Positions 54,509 to 63,417 of a stretch of DNA of 64,000 bases are shown piece by piece. The translations under genes and the position numbers were made by a program. The notes beneath the pieces are model-generated. The model saw nothing but the letters and a program-made list of their open reading frames with translations, searched no databases and had not been told where the DNA came from. This DNA comes from Pararhizobium sp. IMCC21322 (GTDB taxonomy: Bacteria > Pseudomonadota > Alphaproteobacteria > Rhizobiales > GCA-2746425), in the NCBI RefSeq assembly GCF_030758295.1, contig NZ_CP132335.1, positions 1,836,412-1,900,411 on the forward strand. The letters are read 5' to 3'. The stretch's first letter is position 1. Every line of letters starts with the position of its first letter.

Positions 54509-55351
54509 ATGCGCGATAAAATCAAGAACCACAATCAGCTGGATTGGCGGGATCTCCGCAATCCAAACAATGTTCTACCCCATCGGGAAACGGACAAAGG
54601 CACTGTTGTTGTACCGCTTGTTCCCGCTGACAATACTGAAGGTGCCAATACGAGGCCGGCATCGTCCGAAATGCGCGGCGGGCCTGGCTTTCGTGTAAAC
54701 ACGCAGTTTGAAAGTGTTTCGGTCGCGCAGATCAAACAATTGCGGGAATTTGAAACGCCCGAGATTTCAGATGCGCTCAACCGCATGTTCACGATGGATC
54801 CGGCCATTCGTAATGTGGTGAATGAAGAAGCGCTCTACGGCCCGGCAATCACCGTGAAAGTCTTCCCCGGTGACAATCTGATGGTTCACAAGGCTTTGGA
54901 CATTGTAAACCCTGGTGATGTTATCGTTGTGGATACAAGCGGTCTGCCCCGCAATGCCTGCGTTGGTGACATGATTGGCAACAAGGCCAAACATCTGGGT
55001 GTGGCCGGATTTGTGATTGACGGGCTGGTGCGAGACTTGTCCGGGCTACGCGAGATCGGCCTTCCGGTCTATGCAACCGGCATTACGGCCTTTGGCCCTC
55101 TGCATCGGGGACCTGGCGAATTGTGCCATTCCATTTCCTGCGGCGGCATTGTCGTGAATGCGGGCGATGCGATTTGCGCCGACTCCAGTGGCATTGTCGT
55201 GGTCAACAAGAACTTTGTGACAGACACGATCAGCCATCTGGAAGATCAGCGCAAGAGCCTTGAGGATTACACGGCCAATGTCAAAAAGGGTAAATTCTCC
55301 AACGAGTGGGTCGACAAGCAACTTAGCTTTGACGGCTGCCTGTTTGAATAA
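54509..55351 (+). CDS. RraA-like / HMG-aldolase-family protein
   Basis: A 280-residue protein whose C-terminal two-thirds match the RraA / 4-hydroxy-4-methyl-2-oxoglutarate aldolase fold: YGPAITVKVFPGDNLMVHKA, GDMIGNKAKHLGVAGFVIDG and VRDLSGLREIGLPVYATG (the G-D-x-x-G and D-G-x-x-R-D active-site loops). A roughly 75-residue N-terminal extension, rich in polar residues, is unlike the usual family start. Enzymes of this fold cleave or decarboxylate 2-oxo-4-hydroxy acids or oxaloacetate using a divalent metal. It opens a five-gene operon. Exact reaction unknown. Confidence 0.85.
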   Translation: MRDKIKNHNQLDWRDLRNPNNVLPHRETDKGTVVVPLVPADNTEGANTRPASSEMRGGPGFRVNTQFESVSVAQIKQLREFETPEISDALNRMFTMDPAIRNVVNEEALYGPAITVKVFPGDNLMVHKALDIVNPGDVIVVDTSGLPRNACVGDMIGNKAKHLGVAGFVIDGLVRDLSGLREIGLPVYATGITAFGPLHRGPGELCHSISCGGIVVNAGDAICADSSGIVVVNKNFVTDTISHLEDQRKSLEDYTANVKKGKFSNEWVDKQLSFDGCLFE

Positions 55352-55366
55352 TCCGGACGGGACTCG

Positions 55367-56602
55367 GTGTCAGATATCAAGCTTCAAAACGCAAAGGCAA
55401 ATCCCATCGCGGCCAAAATCTGGTCGTGCTGGTATCGCTTGCGATTCTTCATGGATGTCCCATCCATATTGAGGCTTCTGCGTTACCGTAAACTGCGTCA
55501 GACATACTATGATGCGCTTTGGAGTGAAGCTGCAAAGAACATCGAAGCGGACATCGTTCTGAATTCCTTTGGAATGACCCGGATCAGCAAGGCTGGCTGG
55601 AGCACCTTTGTCCGGCAGCATGAAATGATGTTCGACAGTCCGCTGATGCTGAACCTGATGGGCAACAAGGCGTTGACCTATCAATTGCTAAGTGATTTGG
55701 GGGCACCGATTGTGCCACATCTCATCGTGTCCATGGCGCAGTTGGACAAGGCCAGAGGGTTTTTGGCCTCTCACAGCACGATCGTTGTAAAACCCGCCAG
55801 CGGCACCGGTGGCGGCCGAGGCGTGACAACGGGCGTTAAGACGGAAGGCCAACTGATGGCCGCCGCAAAGCTCGCCGCCCGATCTGACCGCAATCTGATT
55901 GTCGAAAAACAGGTTGAAGGGCAGTCATACCGGCTGTTGTTCCTTGATGGCCAGTTCATCGACGCCATTCGTCGCGATCTACCGGTCCTGATCGGTGACG
56001 GGCAATCGAACCTGCGCCAATTGATCAGGCAGGAAAACAAACGCCGTGAACATCAATTGCCCATGCGCGCACTAAGTCCGTTGGCAATCGATAAGGATAT
56101 GAAAAACTGGATGATGGCCAATGATATGCGCCTCTCCGATGTGTCGCCGAATGGTGAAGCCATACAAATCAAGCGCGCGACCAATGAAAACGACAGCAGC
56201 GGCAATGTGAATGTTACCCAATTGGTCAATGAAGATATTGTTTTGCGTTGCGCAGAGCTGGTGCAGAATCTGGGCGTAAAATTCGCAGGCGTTGATCTGA
56301 TATGCCAGGATATCGCTGGGTCATTCTCGTCAGAAAACTGCTATGTCGGAGAGGTCAACACCACTCCCGGTCTTCATCATCATTATCTCATCGCCAATCC
56401 AATTGACGGAAATCCTGTTGCAGAAATCGCGCTGGATTATCTGTATTCCCAAAAAATGGGCATCATGACTTCAGACAATCCGACCCACTCAGGTCTTTCC
56501 CCCGTGATCTCTGAAACGCAAAGCAAAACCCCGATCAGTGCAGAACAGGCAAATCAACGACCATCTGTTGCAAAGAGGGTTCTTGCTGATGAGCTCCACT
56601 GA
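55367..56602 (+). CDS. ATP-grasp ligase, cyanophycin-synthetase-like
   Basis: A 411-residue ATP-grasp carboxylate-amine ligase. The nucleotide loop is VVKPASGTGGGRGV (about residues 140-153), followed by VEKQVEGQSYRLLFLDG (about 179-195) and PVLIGDGQSNLRQLI (about 206-220), the pattern of cyanophycin synthetase and GshAB-type ATP-grasps. The metal-binding end is GVDLICQD with YVGEVNTTPGLHHHY. It lacks the Mur-ligase half of cyanophycin synthetase. The N-terminal 90 residues are unusual. GTG start 15 nt after the RraA-like stop. The last 14 bases overlap the next gene. Substrates unknown. Confidence 0.88.
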   Translation: MSDIKLQNAKANPIAAKIWSCWYRLRFFMDVPSILRLLRYRKLRQTYYDALWSEAAKNIEADIVLNSFGMTRISKAGWSTFVRQHEMMFDSPLMLNLMGNKALTYQLLSDLGAPIVPHLIVSMAQLDKARGFLASHSTIVVKPASGTGGGRGVTTGVKTEGQLMAAAKLAARSDRNLIVEKQVEGQSYRLLFLDGQFIDAIRRDLPVLIGDGQSNLRQLIRQENKRREHQLPMRALSPLAIDKDMKNWMMANDMRLSDVSPNGEAIQIKRATNENDSSGNVNVTQLVNEDIVLRCAELVQNLGVKFAGVDLICQDIAGSFSSENCYVGEVNTTPGLHHHYLIANPIDGNPVAEIALDYLYSQKMGIMTSDNPTHSGLSPVISETQSKTPISAEQANQRPSVAKRVLADELH

Positions 56603-57818
56603 TCTGCAGGCGTCGTTCGAAAACTGGGATGTGTCTGCGCTGGACAAATCCACACCTGTGCTCATTCTGGGTGGCAGGGAAAATTCACTATCCCTTGTCA
56701 GACGATACGGCGCTGTCGGAATAAAAACACGCGTGTCTGGACCATCTGATTGCTGGGGCATGAATTCGCGTCACTGTCACCAGAAATTGCCCATTCCGAG
56801 GGGTGTTTCTGACGCTGAATACTGGCACGACCTTCTTCTATCAGGCGCCAACACAAATCTGCATGGCAGCCTGTTGATCGGTTGCAGCGATTTCGCTCTC
56901 GAGTTTCTGGCCAATAACAGAACAGCTCTGGAACAGAATTATGTGCTGGATCACGCCAATTCTGAAATACAATTGGCGCTTTTGGACAAGCGCGAAACGT
57001 TGAAACTGGCTCGATCTGCCGGAGTTGCCACTCCGCAGTTCTGGGATGTCGAAACCGAAGCAGATCTTGAAATCGTTCGCCAATCCGTCTCGTTTCCAGT
57101 CATGGTCAAGCCGGTTCTATCGCACGAATTCATCAAAGTGTTTGGCCGCAAACTGTTCATCATCGAAATGGAATTTGATGAACTGGCTGAGAAAGTCAGA
57201 CTGTCCTGGGCCAAAAAGCTGGATGTCATGGTGATCGAGATGATCCCCGGGCCGGATTCACTGCTGAGCAGCTATTACACCTATATGGCTGACGATCATC
57301 AGCCATCTTTCGATTACACAAAATGCATCATCCGCAGATTTCCGCTCAATCGCGGACTGGCCTGTTACCACCAAAGCAAGTGGATGCCTGAAACGGCAGC
57401 AGTCGGTAAACAGTTATTCGAAGGGATTGGGTTTACCGGCTTCGGCAATGTCGAGTTTAAGCGCGACCCGCGCGACAACGTATTGAAGATCATTGAATGC
57501 AATGCACGCTTTACCTCCGCACAGGAGTTGATCGTGCGTGCCGGAGCGCCGATTGACTTCATCTATTATTGCAAGGCCACCGGGCAGCCAGCACCGACAT
57601 TCAAGGACTACAATCAGAAGCTGACTTTCTGGTATGCGCTGCGGGATTTTCTGGCCTTTCTTGAAATGCAAAAGGCCGGGAAAATCACGGCAGGACAATG
57701 GATCAAAAGCCTGTTCCCTTTGAACCATATTTCACCGCTTCATAGCCTGTCCGATCCATATCCCAGTTTTGCAGCGCTCATTACGCGGGTTGAACAAACG
57801 ATAAAGAGACTGCTGTGA
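56589..57818 (+). CDS. Second ATP-grasp ligase, carbamoyl-phosphate-synthase-like group
   Basis: A 409-residue ATP-grasp protein of a different branch from its neighbour. It begins with a Rossmann-like preATP-grasp fold (TPVLILGGRENSLSLVRRYG). The ATP-grasp part runs through MVKPVLSHEFIKVFGRK, VMVIEMIPGPDSLL and the metal-binding GNVEFKRDPRDN plus IIECNARFTSAQELIVRAG. It resembles D-aspartate-ligase-like enzymes that ligate an amino acid or carboxylate. The ATG at 56589 overlaps the previous gene by 14 bases. A helical tail ends near the Ldh2 start. Substrate unknown. Confidence 0.85.
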   Translation: MSSTDLQASFENWDVSALDKSTPVLILGGRENSLSLVRRYGAVGIKTRVSGPSDCWGMNSRHCHQKLPIPRGVSDAEYWHDLLLSGANTNLHGSLLIGCSDFALEFLANNRTALEQNYVLDHANSEIQLALLDKRETLKLARSAGVATPQFWDVETEADLEIVRQSVSFPVMVKPVLSHEFIKVFGRKLFIIEMEFDELAEKVRLSWAKKLDVMVIEMIPGPDSLLSSYYTYMADDHQPSFDYTKCIIRRFPLNRGLACYHQSKWMPETAAVGKQLFEGIGFTGFGNVEFKRDPRDNVLKIIECNARFTSAQELIVRAGAPIDFIYYCKATGQPAPTFKDYNQKLTFWYALRDFLAFLEMQKAGKITAGQWIKSLFPLNHISPLHSLSDPYPSFAALITRVEQTIKRLL

Positions 57819-58855
57819 CCCGTGATCGTGTCACCGCCACTGATCTGGAAGCCTATGTTTTGCGCCTGTTTGCAGCCCTGTCCGTTGAGGAAAAGCAGGC
57901 CCGATCCGTAGCGGCCAACATGATCTGGAGCGAACTGGTGGGACGTGAGAATTTCGGTGTTCTGCGCATCCCTATCCATGTGAAGCGTTTGCGCGCTGGG
58001 GTGCTGAACCCGCAAAGCAACCCTCACTTCGAGCGCACCGGAACAAGTGCAGGCGTTTTGAATGCGGAAAATGGATTTGGCTATTATGCCGGAGACCTTG
58101 CAACACAACACGCCGTGGATCTGGCGCGGGAGACCGGCATTGGCATTGTCGGCGTAAAGCACAGCAATTTTTTTGGAACAGGTGCCTACTTCGCCGCTCA
58201 GGCCGCAGACAAGGGCATGCTCTCGCTGGTCATGAGCAACTCATTTCCCAAAGTGGTGGCTCATGGCGGCCTATCTGCCGTTCTTGGCACCAACCCTTTC
58301 GCCTTTGGAGCGCCACGCGAAAATGGCGATCATCTGCTCGTCGATTTTGCCACATCATCCTTGGCAGGCTCCACAGTGCGGGAGTATCTGTCCAAAGGTG
58401 AAGCTCTGCCGCAAGGACTCGCAATCAGGCCGGATGGTCAACCCGAAACGGATCCGGCAAAAATCGGTGAGGCGGCGCTGCTACCCTTTGGCGGTGCAAA
58501 GGGATACGGGCTGTCTTTGATGGTGGAAATCCTGTCCGGTATTCTGAGCGGCGCAGGGTTTTCCGACGGGGTTAAATCGACCTATAGCAACTTTGCAGAC
58601 AACAGCGATAACGGCCACTGCGTGATTGTGATCGACGTGGAAAAATTCATGCCGCTGGCCGATTTCTTTGCGCGATTTGAAGCCTTTAGAGCGCTTCTGA
58701 AAGCGTCAAGTTCCGAAGCAGAAGTCCTGCTTCCTGGAGAAATTCGCTGGGCGAACTTCAAAGCCAATAGCGAAAACGGGTTGGATATTCCGCAAAAAAT
58801 CCAAGCTGAACTGGCTGCCCTGTCCGCAGAATTCAACATACCGACACCCTGGTAG
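57815..58855 (+). CDS. Ldh2-family (malate/lactate-type) NAD(P)-dependent oxidoreductase
   Basis: A 346-residue protein of the Ldh_2 family, which includes L-sulfolactate, ureidoglycolate and 2-hydroxyacid dehydrogenases and cyclic-imine reductases. The catalytic His and nucleotide site are seen in GVKHSNFFGTGAYFA, followed by SNSFPKVVAHGG and the loop LPFGGAKGYGLSLMVEILSG. It starts GTG at 57815, overlapping the ATP-grasp stop as GTGA, and ends 7 nt before the flippase gene. Probably makes or removes a 2-hydroxy-acid or imine intermediate used by the ligases; inference. Confidence 0.9.
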   Translation: MTRDRVTATDLEAYVLRLFAALSVEEKQARSVAANMIWSELVGRENFGVLRIPIHVKRLRAGVLNPQSNPHFERTGTSAGVLNAENGFGYYAGDLATQHAVDLARETGIGIVGVKHSNFFGTGAYFAAQAADKGMLSLVMSNSFPKVVAHGGLSAVLGTNPFAFGAPRENGDHLLVDFATSSLAGSTVREYLSKGEALPQGLAIRPDGQPETDPAKIGEAALLPFGGAKGYGLSLMVEILSGILSGAGFSDGVKSTYSNFADNSDNGHCVIVIDVEKFMPLADFFARFEAFRALLKASSSEAEVLLPGEIRWANFKANSENGLDIPQKIQAELAALSAEFNIPTPW

Positions 58856-58862
58856 GCACGCG

Positions 58863-60191
58863 ATGATGCCGAAACTTGCCAGTTTGCTTTCCACCCTGTT
58901 CGGCACGTCATTCTTCCTGACGGTGGCGCGGCTTGGTGGCGCGGGTACAGGCATCATTCTACAGATATTGATCGCAAGGTTTTATGGTGCTGATGTGCTG
59001 GGCACCTATTATGTGGCGTTGAGCCTTGGCGGTATCCTGTCAGTCTTTATCTCGATGGGATATCCGTGGATTGTCGCACCCATCCTTGCCGATCATGAAG
59101 CAGACAGTCATTCGACCAGCCTTAAGGCATTCCTTCAATTGGTTCGCAAGGATGCTTTGCTTCTGACAGGCCTGTTCAGCATCCCGATTGCGTTGCTGAT
59201 ATGGCTGTATCCGGAAATGGCCACTGACAAACGTTACGCATTGCTGATTGGTCTGGCCACGGCTCCCGTCTATCTGGTGATGCGGCTATGCGGCGGCATT
59301 GCAAACGCCATGAAGTTCTTTCAATTGGCCAATCTGCCGGAGCTGTTGTTCAGGCCGGTGCTGACGCTCTGTTTTGTGGCGGCAGCTTTGGCCTTTTCAG
59401 TGCCGATTGGCTCCGTTTCAATAGTCACGCTCAATTTTCTGATTGTCGTCGCCCTGACAGTCTGGATGGCATTGGCGTTACGCCAAAAGACCCGTTCTGA
59501 ATTTGTCGGTGCTGCAGGCGATGCTCCTCTGTCCGGCCAGGAGACGTCAAAACTCAGACGGCTCGCTGTTCCGATGATCTTCTCCACCTTGTTCGTCAAT
59601 ATGTTCGCGGACATGGATATCTTGATGATCGGGCTGATCCTGCCGGTTGACGAAGCGGGTATCTTTGGCGTTGCCATGAAAATAGCGGCCTTGCTGGTCT
59701 TTGCTGTTCAGGTCACCCACCAGATCCTGTTGCGCGATGCCGCCAACGCACATCTGGCGGCAGATAGCCAGAAAATGCATCGGATCATTGGAAAGGCCAA
59801 TGTCTTTGCAATTGTCTCCAGCATCGCATCACTGATTGGCCTGCTGCTCTTCGGGAAGTTTGTTCTGGGTCTCTTCGGCCCGGAGTTTCAGGCAGCCTAT
59901 GTCTGCCTTCTCGGATTGATCATAGCCCAGATCATTCGAGCCTCAGCAGGCCCTGCAATTCAGATATTGATGATCACCAAAAACCAGCGCGCCGGTATAC
60001 CGGTCTATATCTGCAGCACAGTCCTGCTCTTTGTCAGCAATCTGGTGCTGGTCCCGCTCTTCAAATATGAAGGCGCGGCAGCAGCGGTCATCATTACAAC
60101 CCTCTTCTGGTCTGTCTGGCTGAACCATCTGGCAAAACAGAAAACCGGGTATCAGGTGTCCATTTTCGGCAAATCCAGACGGGTACACTAA
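58863..60191 (+). CDS. Polysaccharide-type flippase / MATE-like exporter
   Basis: A 442-residue integral membrane protein of the polysaccharide-biosynthesis (Wzx/MATE-like) superfamily, with about twelve to fourteen hydrophobic helices (for example ILQILIARFYGADVLGTYYV, LMIGLILPVDEAGIFGVAMK, AVIITTLFWSVWLNHLAKQ). The helix-2 motif FYGADVLGTYYVALSLGGI is the usual pattern of Wzx-like proteins. It is last in the five-gene operon, so the product of the ligases may be carried across the inner membrane by it. It ends tail-to-tail with the MDR gene (stops overlap). Confidence 0.85.
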   Translation: MMPKLASLLSTLFGTSFFLTVARLGGAGTGIILQILIARFYGADVLGTYYVALSLGGILSVFISMGYPWIVAPILADHEADSHSTSLKAFLQLVRKDALLLTGLFSIPIALLIWLYPEMATDKRYALLIGLATAPVYLVMRLCGGIANAMKFFQLANLPELLFRPVLTLCFVAAALAFSVPIGSVSIVTLNFLIVVALTVWMALALRQKTRSEFVGAAGDAPLSGQETSKLRRLAVPMIFSTLFVNMFADMDILMIGLILPVDEAGIFGVAMKIAALLVFAVQVTHQILLRDAANAHLAADSQKMHRIIGKANVFAIVSSIASLIGLLLFGKFVLGLFGPEFQAAYVCLLGLIIAQIIRASAGPAIQILMITKNQRAGIPVYICSTVLLFVSNLVLVPLFKYEGAAAAVIITTLFWSVWLNHLAKQKTGYQVSIFGKSRRVH

Positions 60192-61171
60192 ATCCCGTCA
60201 TCCACGCTGATGATAACATTTCCCTTTTTGCGACCGGTATCCACATAGGCATGCGCCTTTTGAATCTGGTCAAGCGGATAGCATCGGTCAATGACGGGGC
60301 TGAACTGGCCAGCCTCCACAAGCTCTGCGATAAACTTCAATTCTTCGGCCTTCTCCGGGGCATAACCCCCGATGCCTTTTTTGCCATCGGTTTTCGTTGC
60401 AAAAATCATCGACAAAAGCTGCGGTAAATCACCGGAAACCATCAGAAAGCGCCCACCTGTGCGCAAAGCTTTTTGCGCTGATTTATAGGTGAGGGTGCCA
60501 GTTGTATCGAGAATGATGTCGTAGGCATTTTCTTGCCAGGAAAAGTCTTCCTGTGTGTAATCAATGACGCTGTCGGCTCCTATGGATCGAACAAGATCCA
60601 TATTACCGGCGCTGCAGACACCGCTGACATGTGCGCCAAAATACTTGGCGATTTGGACCGCAGCGGTTCCAACCCCGCCTGAGGCACCATTTATGAGCAC
60701 TTTGTCACCACTTTGGATCCCGGCCTTATCCCGCAAAAAATTCAGAGCAGTGGCACCGCCAAAGGACAGACCGGCTGCTTCCTTGTAGCTTGAAGAAGCA
60801 GGCATCAAAGCAATGGCTGCACCCTCGGCAATGGTTGCATATTCCGCATAACCGCCGAATTTAGCGCCGGGATAGGCAAAAACATCATCGCCAATCTTAA
60901 ACCGCGTGACGCTTTGTCCAACAGCAACAATTCGACCAGCATATTCAGTTCCAAGGATTTTGCGTCTTGGTGCGAAAGTCCCAAACACCAGACGACCGAT
61001 CAGCCCGTATCCCCTTGGCAAGTCCAGGCTGCGTGCCTTCTGGTCGCCGGTGGTCACGCTTGTTGCGTATATCTTGATGAGCACCTCATTGTCTTTCGGC
61101 GTAGGTTTGGTCACCTGACTGAGCTTGAGCACGTCGGGTGCGCCATATTGTTTATAGATCACAGCTTTCAT
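60188..61171 (-). CDS. Zinc-independent MDR (quinone-oxidoreductase-like)
   Basis: A 327-residue medium-chain NADPH-dependent reductase. The nucleotide site is in VLINGASGGVGTAAVQIAKY, and the N-terminal GroES-like domain is clear (VTKPTPKDNEVLIKIYATSV, GTEYAGRIVAVGQSVTRFKIGD). No catalytic-zinc cysteine set is seen. Members reduce quinones or enones. It is divergent from the LysR gene at 61262, its likely regulator. The stop codon overlaps the flippase stop. Confidence 0.93.
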   Translation of the reverse strand: MKAVIYKQYGAPDVLKLSQVTKPTPKDNEVLIKIYATSVTTGDQKARSLDLPRGYGLIGRLVFGTFAPRRKILGTEYAGRIVAVGQSVTRFKIGDDVFAYPGAKFGGYAEYATIAEGAAIALMPASSSYKEAAGLSFGGATALNFLRDKAGIQSGDKVLINGASGGVGTAAVQIAKYFGAHVSGVCSAGNMDLVRSIGADSVIDYTQEDFSWQENAYDIILDTTGTLTYKSAQKALRTGGRFLMVSGDLPQLLSMIFATKTDGKKGIGGYAPEKAEELKFIAELVEAGQFSPVIDRCYPLDQIQKAHAYVDTGRKKGNVIISVDDGI

Positions 61172-61205
61172 CGTTCAGCTCCAGATGAATAAGTTGATGT
61201 TAGAG

Positions 61206-61227
61206 CGCATGTATAAATATGCATGCG
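61206..61227. promoter_or_regulatory. Candidate LysR operator between the MDR and LysR genes
   Basis: CGCATG-N10-CATGCG inverted repeat in the divergent promoter, with ATATGCAT-type half-sites again at 61260-61267 just before the LysR gene. Position fits the LysR family's habit of binding between divergent genes. Confidence 0.45.
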
Positions 61228-61261
61228 TGGAAGGTAAATTGACTAATTACGCCTAAATTAT

Positions 61262-62164
61262 ATGCATTTATGCATGGAATGGAATGGCATTAAATTCGAC
61301 TGGAACCACGCAAAAGCGTTTCTCATCACGGCCGAAGAGGGCTCACTGTCAGCTGCAGCACGCGTGTTAGGGGCAGCTCAGCCAACCCTTGGCCGACAGG
61401 TCAACGCGCTTGAGGCTGAACTTGGCATCGTGCTTTTCCAAAGGGTGGGGCGAGGGCTGAACCTAACGGAGGCAGGATTGGAACTGCTGGATCATGTGCG
61501 GGCCATGGGCGAAGCAGCCAACCGGGTTTCTTTGACGGCCATTGGTCAATCGCAATCCATAGAAGGAATAGTCCGCATATCTGCAAGCGAGGTCTATGCG
61601 GCCTATTTGCTGCCACCCATCATTGCACGGTTGCGGCATGAGCAGCCGGGCATCGAGTTCGAGATTGTCGCTTCTCATTCCACCAGCGATCTGAGACGAC
61701 GTGAAGCTGACATCGCAATCCGAAATTTCCGGCCGACCGAACCCGATCTGATTGCCAGGAAAATCAGGGATGTACCCGCGCGACTTTATGCAGCGCCTGA
61801 CTATCTGGATCGGATCGGCAATCCAAAACTGCCATACGACCTTCGGAATGCCGAGTTCATCAACATCACCAGTGGTGATGTAATGATGCACGGCCTCAAC
61901 AGAATGGGTCTTGACCTTACAAAGGCAAACTTTCCCATCATGACCGAGAATTATCTGGTGATGTGGGAATACGTAAAGCGGGGCTTGGGTATCGGCGTTC
62001 TGGACGCTCACATTGGCGATGCGGAACCAGCCGTGATGCGTGTGCTCCCGGACCTTGACCCCCTCACGTTTCCCATTTGGCTCGTCGCCCATCGGGAAAT
62101 AAGTACCAGCCTCAGGATCAGAACAGTGTTTGATCTTCTGGCGTGCGAATTGGCGTTGCCATAA
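61262..62164 (+). CDS. LysR-family regulator
   Basis: A 300-residue LysR regulator: winged helix with FDWNHAKAFLITAEEGSLSA and AAQPTLGRQVNALEAELG, then the effector domain (about residues 95-295). The start at 61262 could also be the ATG at 61274 four codons later; the latter leaves the family start MEWNGIKFDW. It is divergent to the MDR oxidoreductase. A terminator separates it from the sugar ABC genes. Confidence 0.92.
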   Translation: MHLCMEWNGIKFDWNHAKAFLITAEEGSLSAAARVLGAAQPTLGRQVNALEAELGIVLFQRVGRGLNLTEAGLELLDHVRAMGEAANRVSLTAIGQSQSIEGIVRISASEVYAAYLLPPIIARLRHEQPGIEFEIVASHSTSDLRRREADIAIRNFRPTEPDLIARKIRDVPARLYAAPDYLDRIGNPKLPYDLRNAEFINITSGDVMMHGLNRMGLDLTKANFPIMTENYLVMWEYVKRGLGIGVLDAHIGDAEPAVMRVLPDLDPLTFPIWLVAHREISTSLRIRTVFDLLACELALP

Positions 62165-62167
62165 AAT

Positions 62168-62197
62168 AAAGGATGGGACCGAAGCCCCATCCTTTTT
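62168..62197. terminator. Bidirectional terminator
   Basis: AAAGGATGGG / CCCATCCTTT hairpin with T5 on the plus side and a matching A run on the other, between the convergent LysR gene and the sugar-type SBP gene. Confidence 0.85.
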
Positions 62198-62213
62198 CTG
62201 ATCAGCTCACTGT

Positions 62214-63356
62214 TTAGCGTTCCAGAGCACCGATGCCGGAGAAGCGGAAAGCTTCTTTTTCCAGAGCGTCGATTTCTTCAACGCTCATTTGATCATGGGC
62301 AATCGTGATGCGCCCAAGAAAGACAAGTGGAAGCTCTGCCTCTCGACCTTCCAGATGGGCTTTGATGGCTTCCGCTGTCGCAGCACCTACATCATCGCCC
62401 ATGCGCATGGGTGTTGCGTCCAGTTCACCACGGCGAATGGCATCCAGTTCCAAGCCGGTGCCACCCCAACCAGTTGAAAAGATTTCCTTTTCCTTGCCGA
62501 TTGCCAATTGTGCTTCAACCGACCCCATGGACATGGCTGTATTCGCGTTGTGAATGACTTTTGCTTCCGGATAGGCCTGAAGGATCAATTGGGTACCTTC
62601 AAAACCGCCTTCGCGCTGATACTCGCCATAATGCTCATAAACCACATTCCAGTTGGCTTTTTCCTTAACACAATCCTTGAAATCACCGGACCGCTGATTG
62701 TCCGTAATGCCCGGAATACCGCGGTTCATGGCATAGGTCACATCTTTGCCAAGCCGATCAACCATGTAGTCACAGATCTTGAGTGCACCATAGGCTGATG
62801 AAAAATCGAACCAGGCAGCTGGTTGTTGTTTCAGATATTTCAGCGGCGTGTGGAAAGCCCAGACAAAGGTAGTCAGATCCGGGTTTTGCGCCAGCTTGTC
62901 GATGTTATCGGCCTGTGTGGCCAGTTCAGAAGGGCCGAAAATCACGAAATCATAGAGATCTGCATCCTGGTCCACTTGTGCAGCATAAGTTGCCTGAAGC
63001 GAATGCTCGACCTGCCGCGAAGCAAATTCGCGTGTTTCATACTCTATGCCCAACTGATCCAGCCGTTTTGTGAGTGCCAGATAGTTGCGTGCCCAGAAAT
63101 CCGAAACATCTGCTGATGGATAGATCAGGGCGATCTGCAGGGGCTTGTCCTGAGTGCCGGTATATTTGGTGGCTTCCAGTCCCGTCGCATTTTGCAGGGC
63201 TTCCAGTGCGCCATCCTGATTGACTTCACCTGGCAGATAATGCTCCCGGTCTGCAAAGCCTTCCATTTCCTTCAATGGCAGTTCTGCTGCCATTGCCGTT
63301 GAGGTCAGCAAAGCTGCCGCAAGACCCATTTTTAGTCCCAGTTTCCAGTTTTTCAT
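62214..63356 (-). CDS. Sugar-type ABC transporter substrate-binding protein (LuxP/TorT-like)
   Basis: A 380-residue periplasmic binding protein (Peripla_BP_4 / ribose-type). Signal peptide to about residue 23 (TSTAMAAE). Core motifs include IALIYPSADVSDFWARNY and DADLYDFVIFGPSELATQAD, and TSMGSVEAQ-like AMSMGSVEAQLAIGKEKEIF near the hinge. LuxP/TorT-like members bind sugars or small signals such as AI-2. The start at 63356 has a strong GGGAGGG site. It is followed (in transcription, preceded) by a RbsC-like permease at the window edge. Confidence 0.88.
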   Translation of the reverse strand: MKNWKLGLKMGLAAALLTSTAMAAELPLKEMEGFADREHYLPGEVNQDGALEALQNATGLEATKYTGTQDKPLQIALIYPSADVSDFWARNYLALTKRLDQLGIEYETREFASRQVEHSLQATYAAQVDQDADLYDFVIFGPSELATQADNIDKLAQNPDLTTFVWAFHTPLKYLKQQPAAWFDFSSAYGALKICDYMVDRLGKDVTYAMNRGIPGITDNQRSGDFKDCVKEKANWNVVYEHYGEYQREGGFEGTQLILQAYPEAKVIHNANTAMSMGSVEAQLAIGKEKEIFSTGWGGTGLELDAIRRGELDATPMRMGDDVGAATAEAIKAHLEGREAELPLVFLGRITIAHDQMSVEEIDALEKEAFRFSGIGALER

Positions 63357-63417
63357 TTTTTTCCCTCCCGGAATTTGCAGTCATTTTAAAATTTTGACTG
63401 CGATGAACTTGTTGTTT

